From contig NC_133036.1 of the NCBI RefSeq assembly GCF_048771995.1, positions 17,391,001-17,455,000 of the forward strand: a stretch of DNA of 64,000 bases, read 5' to 3'. Shown here piece by piece: positions 38,283-49,180 of the stretch. Position numbers and translations under genes: made by a program. Each line of letters opens with the position of its first letter. Positions within the stretch are counted from its first letter, which is position 1. The DNA is from Taeniopygia guttata (lineage: Eukaryota; Chordata; Aves; Passeriformes; Estrildidae). The notes under the pieces are model-generated. The model ran no database searches, was not told the origin of the DNA, and saw only the letters and a program-made list of their open reading frames with translations.

Positions 38283-38960
38283 TGTGACGGACAAAAACTC
38301 TCTAACAATTTAAAGTTAGAAAGTGTATGTTTATTTGACGCTGGGCAGCGTGCGGGACAGCTCCCAAATACACACCACACCTTCCAGGTGATTACAGAGT
38401 CTTTTTATCCATACAAGTATTGAATACACAAAATACAAATACATATTCATCATTTTAGTACATCCCATTCCCCGCTTCGTACGCTAATCACTCCAAAAGC
38501 CATTCAGCATGCGTAGTTTGTCCCTTGAAATGGGTCGGTGTCCCTTTCATGGGGAGGGGTCCCAAAATGAGGAAGTCAATGAAGTCGTCCTCGTTCTGAC
38601 CTTTCTACCTTTTCAATGCAAGTATGACAAATGAACTCTTGGTAGAACTCCCATTCCTTGTCTTCAATTGGTTTCGGAACAGAGGAGGCCCACAATTGTC
38701 TTATGTTCCTAAAAGGTATTTATGAGTTTCTATATTCTTCATTATAAACCCAGCTAACTAAACATTGTGCTGACAAGCAATCGATTATTAGTTAACTACT
38801 AACTCTTAACTTCATCAAGGCCTACTCATTTGTTTTAATTAATTCTAGTAAGGCTTATCTCTAACTAAAATCTTAGCTCCTCTAAAATCTCTAAATTCCT
38901 TAAAATTTAACGTTTCACTGGCAGCTCACCGTGGTCCCCCAGGTGTCCCCAGCATCATTG
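38283..38960 (-). mobile_element. LTR of an endogenous retrovirus (minus orientation)
   Basis: Signals fit an LTR read on the minus strand. The plus-strand TGTGACGGAC start corresponds to a minus-strand end ...GTCCGTCACA. TTTATT at 38330-38335 gives a minus-strand AATAAA. TTTTTAT at 38402-38408 gives a minus-strand ATAAAAAG TATA-like box about 70 bases earlier in transcription order. CpG sites (GGGCAGCGTGCGGG, CGCTTCGTACGC) are still present, which suggests a fairly recent insertion. From memory the sequence resembles LTRs abundant in passerine genomes, but I cannot name the family. The right boundary is approximate. I did not find a target-site duplication, primer-binding site or polypurine tract, so it may be solo or truncated. 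Confidence 0.65.
38330..38335 (-). promoter_or_regulatory. LTR poly(A) signal AATAAA (minus)
   Basis: TTTATT on the plus strand reads AATAAA on the minus strand. It lies about 70 bases after the TATA-like box at 38402-38408 and about 45 bases before the LTR end, which is the normal position. Confidence 0.5.
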
Positions 38961-40365
38961 CTTCTCCTTTGGGGTCTGTGTCCTTCTAATCAGCCCACAG
39001 AAACCCAAAAGTATTTCTGTTCCAGTTACTTTTGGCAGGATGTTTTGGACTGAGCACATTGCTGTATACACCCCTTGACATTGTTAAAGAAAGGAATATG
39101 TGTAAGGTTCATCAATAATTAAGTTTTAAGTCATCTCAATCCTTTGGCCTCATTTGATGTAATGCTGTCTCTTATTTTAGGTTTTATTTGTATTTGTGAT
39201 CTGAGAAATCACAGTGTTCCAATTGGCCTCTCTGGGCATTGCTCACCAATGCTTCTTTTCTTGGCTAAACTGAAATATTTCTTGTGAGGAAATGTTCAGT
39301 TTCTATACCTGTATAATCCTACCTCGGGAAGTTCATAAAAAACCTCTGTTTTAGCCTCACTTCTTTCAATGGCTGGGATTTGTTTGAGGAAAGGAAATTT
39401 CTATAAGATTAAGAGAAATATTAAATGGTGGGAAACAGAAAAAAGTTATTAAAGTGCACGAGAGTGCTATAATTTAGATGCTTTCACTCTTCATGACAAC
39501 AGACTGTATGTTATATCTTTATTACCATTTACATGCCCTAACAGCAGTCTCTCATTTGTTCACAATAATGAACATTTATCCTCAGACAATAGCTTGTTTA
39601 GGCCAAATATAGGTCATTACACTTATTTGAAATACTCATTGCTGTCTGGCATTATATGCTGACCTTTTCTTTCTCAGATTAAATAATTTCATACTAACTT
39701 ATGCAAATTTTTCCTCTTTTTTTTTTTTCTTTAATTCCTTCAGTCAATGGATAGACATTTAATTCAGGATTGTAGACAGACTGGTGTGCATTAATACCAG
39801 TGGTGAAGTGATTAGCTCTTCAAGATGCCATAAAATATGCTAAACCAAGTATAATTTTTTTGTAATTGAATTTCAGAAAATATCATGGTCTTATTTAGCT
39901 ACAGCTCGACAGCAAAATGCACAGTACAAAGGTGATTTTCCCTCTAAACAGGATACTTTTTTCATACTAGCATTCAATTTGATTAATGTTTACATTAACA
40001 GCAATTTATTGGTCACTTGCTCAGCAGAAGCTTTCCAAAGAGACATTATATATGCTAATGTGTTGCTACTTACATCCCCATAAAACATACACAGATTACA
40101 AATTGGAAAATATAGGACCAATTAACACTGATCAGCAGATGTGTATACTGATGTGGTATATTGAGAAAATCTGATTTTCAGCTCCATTTAGTCAGAATCA
40201 ACATGCTGACCATCATTTTGAGGAATGTCTGAGTAAACTTTTAAACACATCAGCAAAGGCATTATTCTTATATTCAGTTTTGTTTTTCTCAAAATCTAAA
40301 ATATATGATAATGTGGTTTAAGTTTAAGGTCTGTTCTGCCCTGGATTTGAAAATTAAATAAAAAA
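38961..40365. other. Unique non-coding DNA
   Basis: AT-rich with a T run near 39720. No gene or named repeat. The first part might belong to the LTR or its internal region, because the LTR right boundary is not fixed. Confidence 0.5.
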
Positions 40366-40590
40366 TATAGAATAGCCTGGGTTGGAAGGGACCTTAAAAT
40401 CCACCCCACCCCTGCCATGGCAGGGACCCCTTCCACTGTCCCAGGCTGCTCCAGCCCCAGTGTCCAACCTGGCCTTGGGCACTGCCAGGGATCCAGGGGC
40501 AGCCACAGCTGCTCTGGGCACCTGGGCCAGGGCCTGCCCACCCTCCCATGGGGGAATTCCTTCCTAATAGCTGACCTAAATAAATTAATT
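40366..40590 (-). mobile_element. CR1 LINE fragment, strongly 5'-truncated (minus sense)
   Basis: The left edge TAGAATAGCCTGGGTTGG is the antisense CR1 3' terminus. It continues through GGAAGGGACCTTAAAATCC, CCATGGCAGGGACCCC and GGCCTTGGGCACTGCC, and ends around TTCCTTCCTAATAGCTGACC, which corresponds to the GAATTTCTTCCTAATAT region of antisense CR1. Only about 220 bp of the 3' region survives. The core matches the copies at 6111-6420 and 10120-10622 closely, so it is the same subfamily. Confidence 0.92.
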
Positions 40591-40970
40591 TCTGTGTAAG
40601 TAAAGATACAGTGATAAAACAATCGAAGGATGATATTGCTACACCCCCAAAAAATACATTTCTGTAGAGATGAAAATTTAAATATTCCCCTTTTTTATGC
40701 ATTGTTCTTAGATATTTTTATTGTGATGGGGAGATATGATAAGAAAGAAATCACAGCAGAGCTAGAATCAAGAAGGAAACCCTTTAAGGCAATAAATGTG
40801 TTTAGAGCACATTATCTGTCTGGTACAATACAGCTTCCACTTCTGCTGAAGGAAATGCACCACATAAACCCCCACTTTATTCCAGTTTTGCATAAGTCCA
40901 TTCCCGCCCAAGTGCACCATATGCCAGGAGGCAGCCACACTCAGGCTGATGGGAAGGGTTGGGAGAGTGA
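40591..40970. other. Unique non-coding spacer between CR1 and LTR
   Basis: No gene or repeat recognised. It ends at the TGCCT copy (40971-40975) next to the LTR start. Confidence 0.55.
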
Positions 40971-40975
40971 TGCCT

Positions 40976-41812
40976 TGTGAAGGCTGGCCTAGAACAGAGC
41001 CTGGGCAGAGTTACAGAATAAAGCAGGGATTTGCTAAAAGGCCTCAATGGATCCACCTTGGGCAGCACAAGAGCCCAGCCAGGCCTACACCAAAGATGGA
41101 CCCAGAACGGTCCCAGAATGGACGACCGGTCACAAGGTCTCTCACTTTGATCAGTTCTGGCCCATCTGCACATTGGAGTGAATTGTCCAATTCCAGCTTT
41201 GGCTTATGAAGTCCCACCCTTCTTGTTTTTCTCTCTTCAGCCCACCATTGTTTGTGCTCTTGGGCCTGAGATTTGGATCATTTGTCCTTGGTCCCCAGCT
41301 AGAGAAGGAATTGTTTTGTCTGCCTGCTCTGTGAAGAGAGCTCACCATCCCCTCACAGGAAGCTCACAACTACACACTAAAGCAGCACAGAATCTGTAAA
41401 ATATAAAAGCTAAACCTGAGGCATCAAGAGAAACCCCAGATCTGAGAGATCTTCCTCACAGCCCATCATCGGAAAGGAATGTTTCACTCCTGCTTACTCC
41501 TAGGCAGTGCTGGGAAATGAATAGCATTAAACATTCAGCAGCATTATTCCTTTTGTATGTCTGCATAAATTTTTAACTCTTGTGGTGTCCAAAATAATTT
41601 GTATAAGTTTCAAAGCTGGGGAGTATATATTCAATCATATTATGCCTGTCTTTGCTAGTCAGGCCAATAAATTTAATTTCAGAGTACTGCTCTTAAAGTA
41701 TGAATTGGGCTATTTTTGAATCAATTTGAAATTAAATTTTAAGTTGGTGCCAGCTTTCTTCACATTACAAGAGGCAAAATTTTATCCTAGTAAGAGGTAC
41801 CCCAGAAACTCA
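40976..41812 (+). mobile_element. Probable LTR (plus); left end and target duplication visible
   Basis: The element starts TGTGAAGG at 40976. The TGCCT preceding it (40971-40975) recurs at 41813-41817 directly after a CA (41811-41812). That gives TG...CA ends and a 5-bp duplication for an 837-bp LTR. TATAAAAG lies at 41402-41409 and an ATTAAA poly(A)-type signal at 41526-41531, consistent with plus orientation and a long U3. CpG sites around 41107-41130 are retained. The first 430 bp look like a songbird LTR family that I recognise but cannot name. The right part is AT-rich and less convincing, so the true 3' end could be nearer 41550. The duplication match could be chance. Confidence 0.5.
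41402..41409 (+). promoter_or_regulatory. TATA box in the probable LTR
   Basis: TATAAAAG in the context AAAATATAAAAGCTAAACC, about 120 bases before ATTAAA (41526-41531). This is the presumed U3/R boundary of the LTR at 40976. Confidence 0.45.
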
Positions 41813-41817
41813 TGCCT

Positions 41818-44800
41818 GTTGTGTGAGAAGCAGCTTTGGCACCATGGAAATGCTCACAGGCAGGAGTGTCTGCTTCTCCTGCCATCACTTGTCATGTGAG
41901 ATACACCTGTGTAATACACATACATATGTCTTTCACATAAAACATAAATCTCATTTAAGTTTGTGTTCTTATGGAACACAATTCCCAGTATGTCTGTACA
42001 GTGAGTCCTACTCTTGGTGATTTTTGGTCTCTTGGACCTACCCTCTGCCCAGCCTTCATTCTCCCCATTTCCACTGGTATTTCCTCTCCACCAGCCTTGA
42101 AAACCTTTCAGACATTTAAGCAATATGTCATATTTTCTCATCTGTTGTGGACAAGGTTCAGGTCATCCCTGCAGCCTGTTCACCTGCCAAAATTGCTTCC
42201 TCTGACTTGGAGAGGCTCTGCCAGAGTGTAACAGTAATGAAAGGAGGTTCAGGGGTTGAAGAGCTCTTCTCTACCTGGTCAAATCTCTAAGCAGTTCAAA
42301 TGTTATTAACCTCTACTGATCTGATGTAGCATTCCAGTTCATTATGGCTGGCAAACAATGAGGGTGGGACCCTCTGAGAGGCTTTGCTCTTAGAGACAGG
42401 ACTCAGGTAAGAAAAGAGAGACCTGATTTTCTTCTCTGGTCAGGTGGGGTAAACCAAGGCAAACTGCTGAGTGGGTCTAGCAACTTTGCTACCAAAATCT
42501 CCTTCTAAACATTCATGACTGTAGCACCCTTGTTTTGATGAGCACTTCACCTTCAGAAGAGCTTTTAGCTCCCAAATGACATCTTTGCTTGAAAGCAAAC
42601 AAGAAACATACAGAGCATATAAAAACATGCTTTATTGGACTAAAAATTTTAGGACTAAAATGGTTTTGCTCATCCTGCTTGTGGTGAGAACTCTGCACCA
42701 CTAATTAGGATGCAAGTTTCTGTTTCTGTACAGGATGTATTTTCTGCCAGTCTAATCTTCCTGGGGACAAAATGTCTGTAGGTACTTCAGTAATCCAGTT
42801 TAAATTCTGGATTTGATCCCCAGTGTGGGAATTCTTCTCTAACCACAGATATTTCTCTGGAAACCAGTTGCAGTGATAGTATCATCTGCTGATTTTCGGC
42901 TGCTGAGTTCATCACCTTTCAGCAGTGAAATCGTCATTCAGGAAGAATATGCAGCATGGATATCAGATTAATCACATATTTGTTTACAAGAAAAAAACAT
43001 AAGGGAATTTATGCTCTATATTCCAATGCATTAATTACGAAAATTTCTGCACTTGTTCACAGAAGAGAAAATCTTCTCATATTGTGGAATGGAAAATCAT
43101 TCAACCATATTGTGGCTTTAACACTCTCTTCTCCTCTTATACTCAGCCATCAACAAAACCAAAAGTTTTACATATGTGCATTTTTTCATCTTAGAGAGTA
43201 AAAGGAGGGGCATTTTATGGGCATTTTTTCCAGGAAGAAGAAAATCATCCATTGTCCTAACTGAAAGAATAAATAGTTTTCCTAGACTGTGAAACATAGC
43301 TTTTGAGAGTAAAGAGATTGCATTTGCAGTCATGTCAGTATAATAATTTTGCAGGCTTCCAAATTTATTGTCGTGTTGATTCTCATATGAATATGGAGCA
43401 TTTACCTGCCCTGAACACAGAACAGCTGTCTCAGATCACTGAAAATTTGTTGATTTCTTCAGCTGAAGACTTTAAATGTGTTTTCCTTTAGTTGTAACTG
43501 AAATGAAAAAATGTTTCATGTTATGTCATCATGTAGCTGTGTGGGAGTAGAGGCAAATACCAGGTAGAAGTACAAAGAGGTGCCTGTGATAGATAAATGA
43601 ACACCCTGTGTTGGTGCAGCATTTAAACACAGGAATCTGTGATTGAAGATCATGAAAGCTGGCAATGAACACTGCTTTCTCAGTCACATGCATTGCAGTG
43701 TTTTGGGCCTTTAAAGTGCCTTTTGTTTCACTTTTCAAAACTGTCATCATTCAAACACTTGTGAATTTCTCTGTCTCCTTTCTACTTAAAATCACTGGTG
43801 ATTGAATGTGCAAAAACAACAAGGCAGCTCTTCCCACTTCCTTTTTGTGCATCCTGTTGGGGTAGGTCATGGTTTGGAAGTTGCAGAAATTGGTATAGAA
43901 TTCAAACATTGGCAAAAAATTATGTTTTATGTTTCTTTATACGCACATGTACACCTCTAGATGTGCAAATGTACACTTTTACCTCGTGCTCTGGAAGCCC
44001 TCTGAGTCCTGTGTCTGCTTTTCTTCCAAAATAAGAAACCTGCCTGCACTCCTCATACTTCAGATCAATTTGAAAGTGGTAGGAAATTAAAAAAGAGCCA
44101 GTAAATCTTCGGGAAGTAAGTGAAAAGTTGTGTGTTGGGAACAAAGAGACAGAACATCAATTGTAGACAGCAGAGACAGTTTATATTTTTCATTCTTCTG
44201 TCAATTTTGAAAAAAACGTGTTATCTAAGGGTTAAAAATAGAATAAGGCTAATATTGTACAGAAATGCTTGTTCTAGATCTCAAATTACAATTATTGCCT
44301 GTAGTATAGTCACAACTTCATTTAGTGCAATTTTTATAAGCCATCTGAGCTGCCTGATGCACCTTGGATGGCTTCAATACTTGCTCTAATCCATGTGTGA
44401 GTTAGCATTCCGTGAGGAATACGGAGTCTTCCAATTTATTAACTGAAGTATCTTACATCTTTCCATGCTAGAAAAAATTTTATATTGACATATCCAGAGT
44501 TTTTATTGAAGTTATATTAGTGCTATCTATCAGGGATATGCTAGAAAATCTATAACTTCCACCAAAATGTTGCCCATGTGAGCAATTCAGTTTATGAAGT
44601 ACAATCTTCCCAGGCTGGCTTAGTGCCTCCTGGTTCATTTTTCAAGCTATGTGATGTTTAATGAATTTGTCAAAATAAAAACTAATACACAGTTTCACGT
44701 CTATCATCAAATTATGCTTTGCAATATACAGCTAAGGGTATGAAAAAAGACACCTATATGAAGGTCTGCAAATGGAAAACATCTCAGGTCTGTGCTGTTC

Positions 44801-45440
44801 TATTTCTTGTTTTGACACTTGTTCGCAGGCTCAGAGGTGTTTTACTTTGGTTGCAATTGCACTGGCAGTTTGTCCAGATGAAGCAACGACACGATTTCAT
44901 TATGTGCAGCATGCAGATATTTGTCTGCAGTGCACCATCAAGCCAGCCAATATATTAAAAAAAAAAAAAAAAAGGAAAAGGGAAAGGTTGAGAGGTCTTT
45001 ATCACCTTGTTTAAAGCAATCCTAGATCCCATTTTCTAAACTACTAAACAGATATTCAGACTCATTTGTTTTCTCTTACATATTAAGTCAGAACCTCGTG
45101 GCAACTAAGAGAGTGACATTTTTAAAACAGCTTGACATGATGTCTGACCTGTTTATACAACTGCATCACTTTCCCAGAGTCTTCAGTTTCTTTGAACAAA
45201 GCTAAGAACAGTTAACCTTTAGAAATACTAAAAAGAAAAATGATTTCTCCATGCCCTTCTCTGCAGGCTTGAGTAATACATGCTGTACTGGCTACCAATT
45301 TTCATAATCACTGGCAGTTGTCAATCATCATAAATCAGGCAGTGCTGTGGCCTCTGGGGGATCTCACAGGTCACTGCAGAGAGCTCCACATGTCCCAGCT
45401 TTGATGGAGTGAAGTAATGACACAGTGCTGAGAGGAGAGA
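41818..45440. other. Unique non-coding DNA
   Basis: No gene supported. An A17 run lies at 44957-44973. Chance frames (for example 42956-43201, 44120-44389) have no recognised domain. Confidence 0.55.
44957..44973. repeat. Poly(A) run, 17 bases
   Basis: A17 followed by GGAAAAGGGAAAGG. No retroposed body or duplication is seen beside it. Confidence 0.8.
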
Positions 45441-45854
45441 TGAGACCCCTAACTTCTGGAATATGAGTCCTGGGAGGAGCAGCTGAAGGAGCTGGGGTTG
45501 TTTAGCCAGGAGAAAAAGGAGGCTCAGGAGGGACCTTTTTGCTCTCCACAACTCTCTGAAAGTAGGGTGGAGTCAGGTGGGAGTCAGCCTCTTCTCCCAG
45601 GCGACTAGACATAGTAGAGAAGGAAAATGGCCTCAAGCTGTGCCAGGGAAATTTGGATGTTGGGACAATGCTGTTCACTGGAGGAGTGGTTAAGCACCGG
45701 AATGGGCTGCCCAGGAAAGCCGTGCAGTCATCATCCCTGCAGGTGTTCAAGGAATGAGTAGGCTTGGCACCTTGTGATGGTGTTTAGTGAAAGGTGGGGT
45801 TTGTTGGTCTTAGAAGTCTCTTCCAATCTTAAACTCCTTGTGACTCTGTGATTC
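45441..45854 (+). mobile_element. CR1 LINE 3' fragment (plus sense)
   Basis: Recognisable CR1 sense-strand landmarks appear in order: GAGACCCC near the start, GGGGTTGTTTAGCCAGGAG, GAGGCTCAGGAGGGACC, CTCTTCTCCCAGGCGAC, GGCCTCAAGCTGTGCCAGG, GGCTGCCCAGGAAAG, CATCCCTGCAGGTGTTCAAGG, TCTCTTCCAATCTTAAAC, and a terminal GACTCTGTGATTC. This spans the end of ORF2 and the 3' untranslated region. The copy is 5'-truncated and carries indels, so the reverse-transcriptase tail is not readable. Its left edge may extend some tens of bases further. Confidence 0.93.
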
Positions 45855-46938
45855 CCATGCCATCAGAGGCCATGTGTGCACCCCTAAGCCTGGGGGCCTG
45901 GGCTGCAGAGCTCTGCTCTCACTGCAGCTGAGCCTGGCTGACACTCCCAGCCTTCCTACACACAAAGGTTCAGGCATATTAAGCTAATAAAGCATATTAA
46001 AAACCCACTGGTGGGGCAGTGCTGATTACAGAGAGTAAAGCCAAACCTTACAGCAGAGATTTTTTGTGGAGAAAACAGAACCTGTATTTCATCAGGAGAA
46101 AAGTCCCTCTTAGATGTATCTTTTTAAACCCTGTACCGCCACAGCTGCCAAGCTGAAGTGATGTGGCCTTGAATTTACTGCAGAGATGTTTTATATCCAG
46201 TTATATAAATTTTACCACTAATATCAGTACCTGAATGGAATAATATTTAAATGCATGTAGCCTTTAAAAATCTTGTGCATGATACCGGTGTGCAATAATG
46301 GACCAGAGGGAAGGCAGAAGCTTAGGAATGGGTGTGATCACGTTGGATCAGGAGCTGTCTGATAGAGAATATCTGTAGCAGGTAATTCTTTTGCTATGGC
46401 ATCCAGCACCCACTGGACAGATAGTGCCAGTCCAGGACAGTCACACCACTCCAGCCCTGTGCAGGCAGACTCTGACAGCTTTCCTGCTATTTTAGTGCTT
46501 TCCCCTTCTGTTTCAGGAGATGATTCCTCTGGGACAGTCTGCAGAATGAATGCCACCATCACTGAATCAAGATATTGGTTCTCGCAAGGAAATGCAGAAC
46601 GCTTCTGAAATAAAACATGATTATAGGGCGTTTCAGTAGGTTGTTGGTTTATTTTAGTTTTCTGGTTTTCTGATGAGTCCTTGTGGTTTGTTTCTTTTTT
46701 TTCCAGTCAAGGCTGAAGTCCCTGTCAGAAAGAAAATTAAGAATCTGAAAAAGGCAGAGAACTCCATGTGAAACAATGACCCTAGGTAGGTGCAACTCTG
46801 GGAATCCACAGGAAAGGAAGCATTGAAAGCCAATCTGGGACCCCCTCATAGAGGTTAATTGAGTCTTTCAAAACATTTCTATTCATCTCAGATGATACTA
46901 TATGACTAATGAATCAAGAAGGAGGATTCCTTGAAGGT

Positions 46939-46952
46939 ATGTTAATTAACAT
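46939..46952. repeat. Perfect 14-bp AT-rich palindrome
   Basis: ATGTTAATTAACAT is its own reverse complement. TTAACATAATTATG and TTAACATAATATG-like near-repeats follow within 30 bases. The half-site GTTAAT resembles HNF1-type homeodomain sites, but the spacing is not the consensus. Confidence 0.6.
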
Positions 46953-47189
46953 AATTATGCTCATTAACATAATATGTTCATCACTTAATATTAATCTGAT
47001 TGGCTTATTTAAGATTAAAAGCCTGAGGCTGAAAAACTAAGGATGACCTTTGCTGGGAGCTTGAGGACTTTACTGCTCCAAAGGTTTGGGAATGTAGGTC
47101 CAGGATCCCATGTTTGCAACCTCAAATATGTTTCTGTTCACAATTATAGTATCACAATTACTATTCTGAAAAAGCAAAGGCTCTCAGAC

Positions 47190-47212
47190 TTTTTTTTTTT
47201 TTTTTTTTTTTT
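47190..47212. repeat. Poly(T) run, 23 bases
   Basis: Uninterrupted T23 followed by CCAGAACATC. It resembles a polypyrimidine tract but shows no convincing exon behind it. Confidence 0.8.
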
Positions 47213-48170
47213 CCAGAACATCTAATATTTGCCAGACAGAGACATTCCTGTGAGACAGAACTGTAAATAGAAGTGTTCTGGAAACAGTTAATGTAGAACC
47301 TCTGTGTAACTTGAGTTCATTTATTCTTGATAATAATGGAATGCTAGGTTGGCATCCTAATGTCCTATTTTTCTGCTTAGTTGGAACCTGTCATGTGCAT
47401 GTTGACATTAACAGGAAAGCTGAATATGAAACTTGACTTTGCTACCTAGAACATTAAAATTTCAGTAAGTCCAAAAAAGAAAAATGCAAACATTTGAGAG
47501 GTCATTCCGCTTGTTCTTTTTTTACAGTAAATCACATGCAGCTCTCATTATATCATTTATCTCTCATAATAGCTTAATTTGGACTCCTTCCAAATTAAAA
47601 TGGAGACAAAGTAATTGTTTTGCTTTTTTCAAAAGAGATGCTGAATTTCCGATGAATAAGGCACTTGAGCAATGCCTTGAATACTAAAAGGAATGCACAA
47701 TATCATTCTGGTAGCTGTGCTGGCAATTGAGTTAGTGTGTTTCTCTTGCTTGAACAGCTAAAGGAAATAATGGTTTTGTCCCTTCAAATGGCACTGTGGA
47801 ATCCAAGAATTGATTTCAGCAACATGATTCATACATCACACTGTCGTAGTTCACATATGGTCTCATCTTCCAGAAGGGTTTCTTGATGGCTTCCTGGGTG
47901 ACAAAACACATCTCTGTACAGCTCATATCACTTCCCTTGCACCCTGCCCACTGCAGAGGCAGAATGGGCGGGTAACTCCTGCTTACCTCTGAGCATCCCC
48001 TTTTACAGGCAGCTTGTGATAATTATTGCTAAAATCAGAGCTTTCAAAGACAGACAACAGTTTAATTTGAGAGGCATTCCATGATGTCACACACACGAAT
48101 CCTGCCTGTTGTTCCTGACCATGTGAGCTTGACTGGAGCACGTTCGGGTCACTCTAAAGGGCTGTGGTGA

Positions 48171-48820
48171 GACTGGGCCAGTGCCTAAACACAGGCTGGG
48201 CAGAGGGGCTGGAAAGCTGCTGCTGGGAAAGGCCCTGGGGGTGCTGGTGACAGGGGCTGACACAAACCCAGCTGTGCCAGAGGCCAGTGGCACCTGGGCC
48301 GTGCCAGCCCGGGGTGGCAGCAGGCCCAGGGCAGGGCTGTCCCCTGGGCTGGCCCTGCTCAGGGACCTCCAGGGCTGGGGCAGCTCTGGGCCCGTCATGG
48401 CCACCAGAGCCTGGAGGGGCTGGAGCGTGTCCAGGGAAGGGAACGGGGCTGGGGAAGGGGCTGAGGGAGCTGGGAAGGGGCTCAGCCTGGAGCAAAGGAG
48501 GCTCAGGGGGCCCTTCTGGCTCTGCACAGCTCCTGCCAGGAGGGGACAGCCGGGGGGTCAGGCTGTGCTCCAGGGAACAGGGACAGGAGGAGAGGGAACG
48601 GCCTCAGGCTGGGCCAGGGCAGGCTCAGGTGGACACCAGCAGGAATTTCTTCCCTAAAAGAGTGGATAAACACTAGGGCTGCCCAGGGAGGTGATGGAGT
48701 GCTCATCCCTGGAGTTATCCCAGGAAAGACTGAACGTGGCATTCAGAGCTCTGGGCTGGGTGACAGGTGAGCATCAGTCACATGTTGGACGCTTTTCCAA
48801 CCTAAATGATTCTGGGATTC
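48171..48820 (+). mobile_element. CR1 LINE 3' fragment (plus sense), longest in window
   Basis: Starts in the part of CR1 ORF2 marked by ACAGGCTGGGCAGAG and GGCCCTGGGGGTGCTGGTGACAG. It passes CTCTGGGCCCGTCATGGCC, GGGGCTGGAGCGTGTCCAGGG, GGAGGCTCAGGGGGCCC, GGCCTCAGGCTGGGCCAGGG, AGGAATTTCTTCCCTAAAAG and CTGCCCAGGGAGGTGATGGAG, and ends TTTTCCAACCTAAATGATTCTGGGATTC. It therefore covers the C-terminal end of the reverse-transcriptase ORF and the whole 3' untranslated region. It is 5'-truncated and disrupted. The 158-codon frame at 48181-48657 is GC-driven and not the native ORF2 reading. A second CR1 copy in the same orientation begins about 100 bp downstream. Confidence 0.95.
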
Positions 48821-48920
48821 CCTATCTGATCTCCTGAAGTGTCTCAAGGGATGGGGAGCTCTCAAGAGCTTCTGCTTGTGTTTGAGAGGATGCCACAAAA
48901 ATGCTGCTGTTGCTTTTTTC

Positions 48921-49180
48921 AGATGGAAGGTGAGGAGGAAATGGCCATAAGTTGTACCAAAGAAGGTTTAGATTGGATATTAGGTAAAATTCTTCATGGA
49001 AGGGTTGTCTAGCATTGGAGCAAGCTGCCAAGGGAGGTGATGGAATCACCATGTTTTCAAAAACATAAGTAGATGTGGCACTTGAGGATGTGGTTTAGTG
49101 GGGAACGTGGTGGTGGTGCTGGGTTGATTGTTGGACTTGATGATCTTTGAGGTCTTCTCCAACCAGAACAATTCTGTTAT
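48921..49180 (+). mobile_element. CR1 LINE 3' fragment (plus sense), tandem to previous copy
   Basis: Landmarks in order: GAGGAAATGGCCATAAG, GGTTTAGATTGGATATTAGG, TTCTTCATGGAAGGGTTGTC, AGCATTGGAGCAAGCTGCC, GTAGATGTGGCACTTGAGG, TGGTTTAGTGG, GATTGTTGGACTTGATGATC and TCTCCAACCAGAACAATTCTG. This is a different and less GC-rich CR1 subfamily than the neighbour ending at 48820. Only the 3' 260 bp or so is present. Confidence 0.93.

Larger units (their letters stand above)
45855..48170. other. Unique non-coding DNA with palindrome and T run
   Basis: Holds the AT palindrome at 46939-46952 and a T23 run at 47190-47212. No gene or further named repeat. Confidence 0.55.

Noticed and set aside
47190..47222. 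T23 followed by CCAG as a splice acceptor
   Set aside because: The sequence after it has early stops and no donor, so it is better read as a homopolymer.
48181..48657. Longest open frame in the window (158 codons, plus)
   Set aside because: It lies inside a GC-rich CR1 3' fragment and is not the native reverse-transcriptase reading; a second frame overlaps it on each strand.
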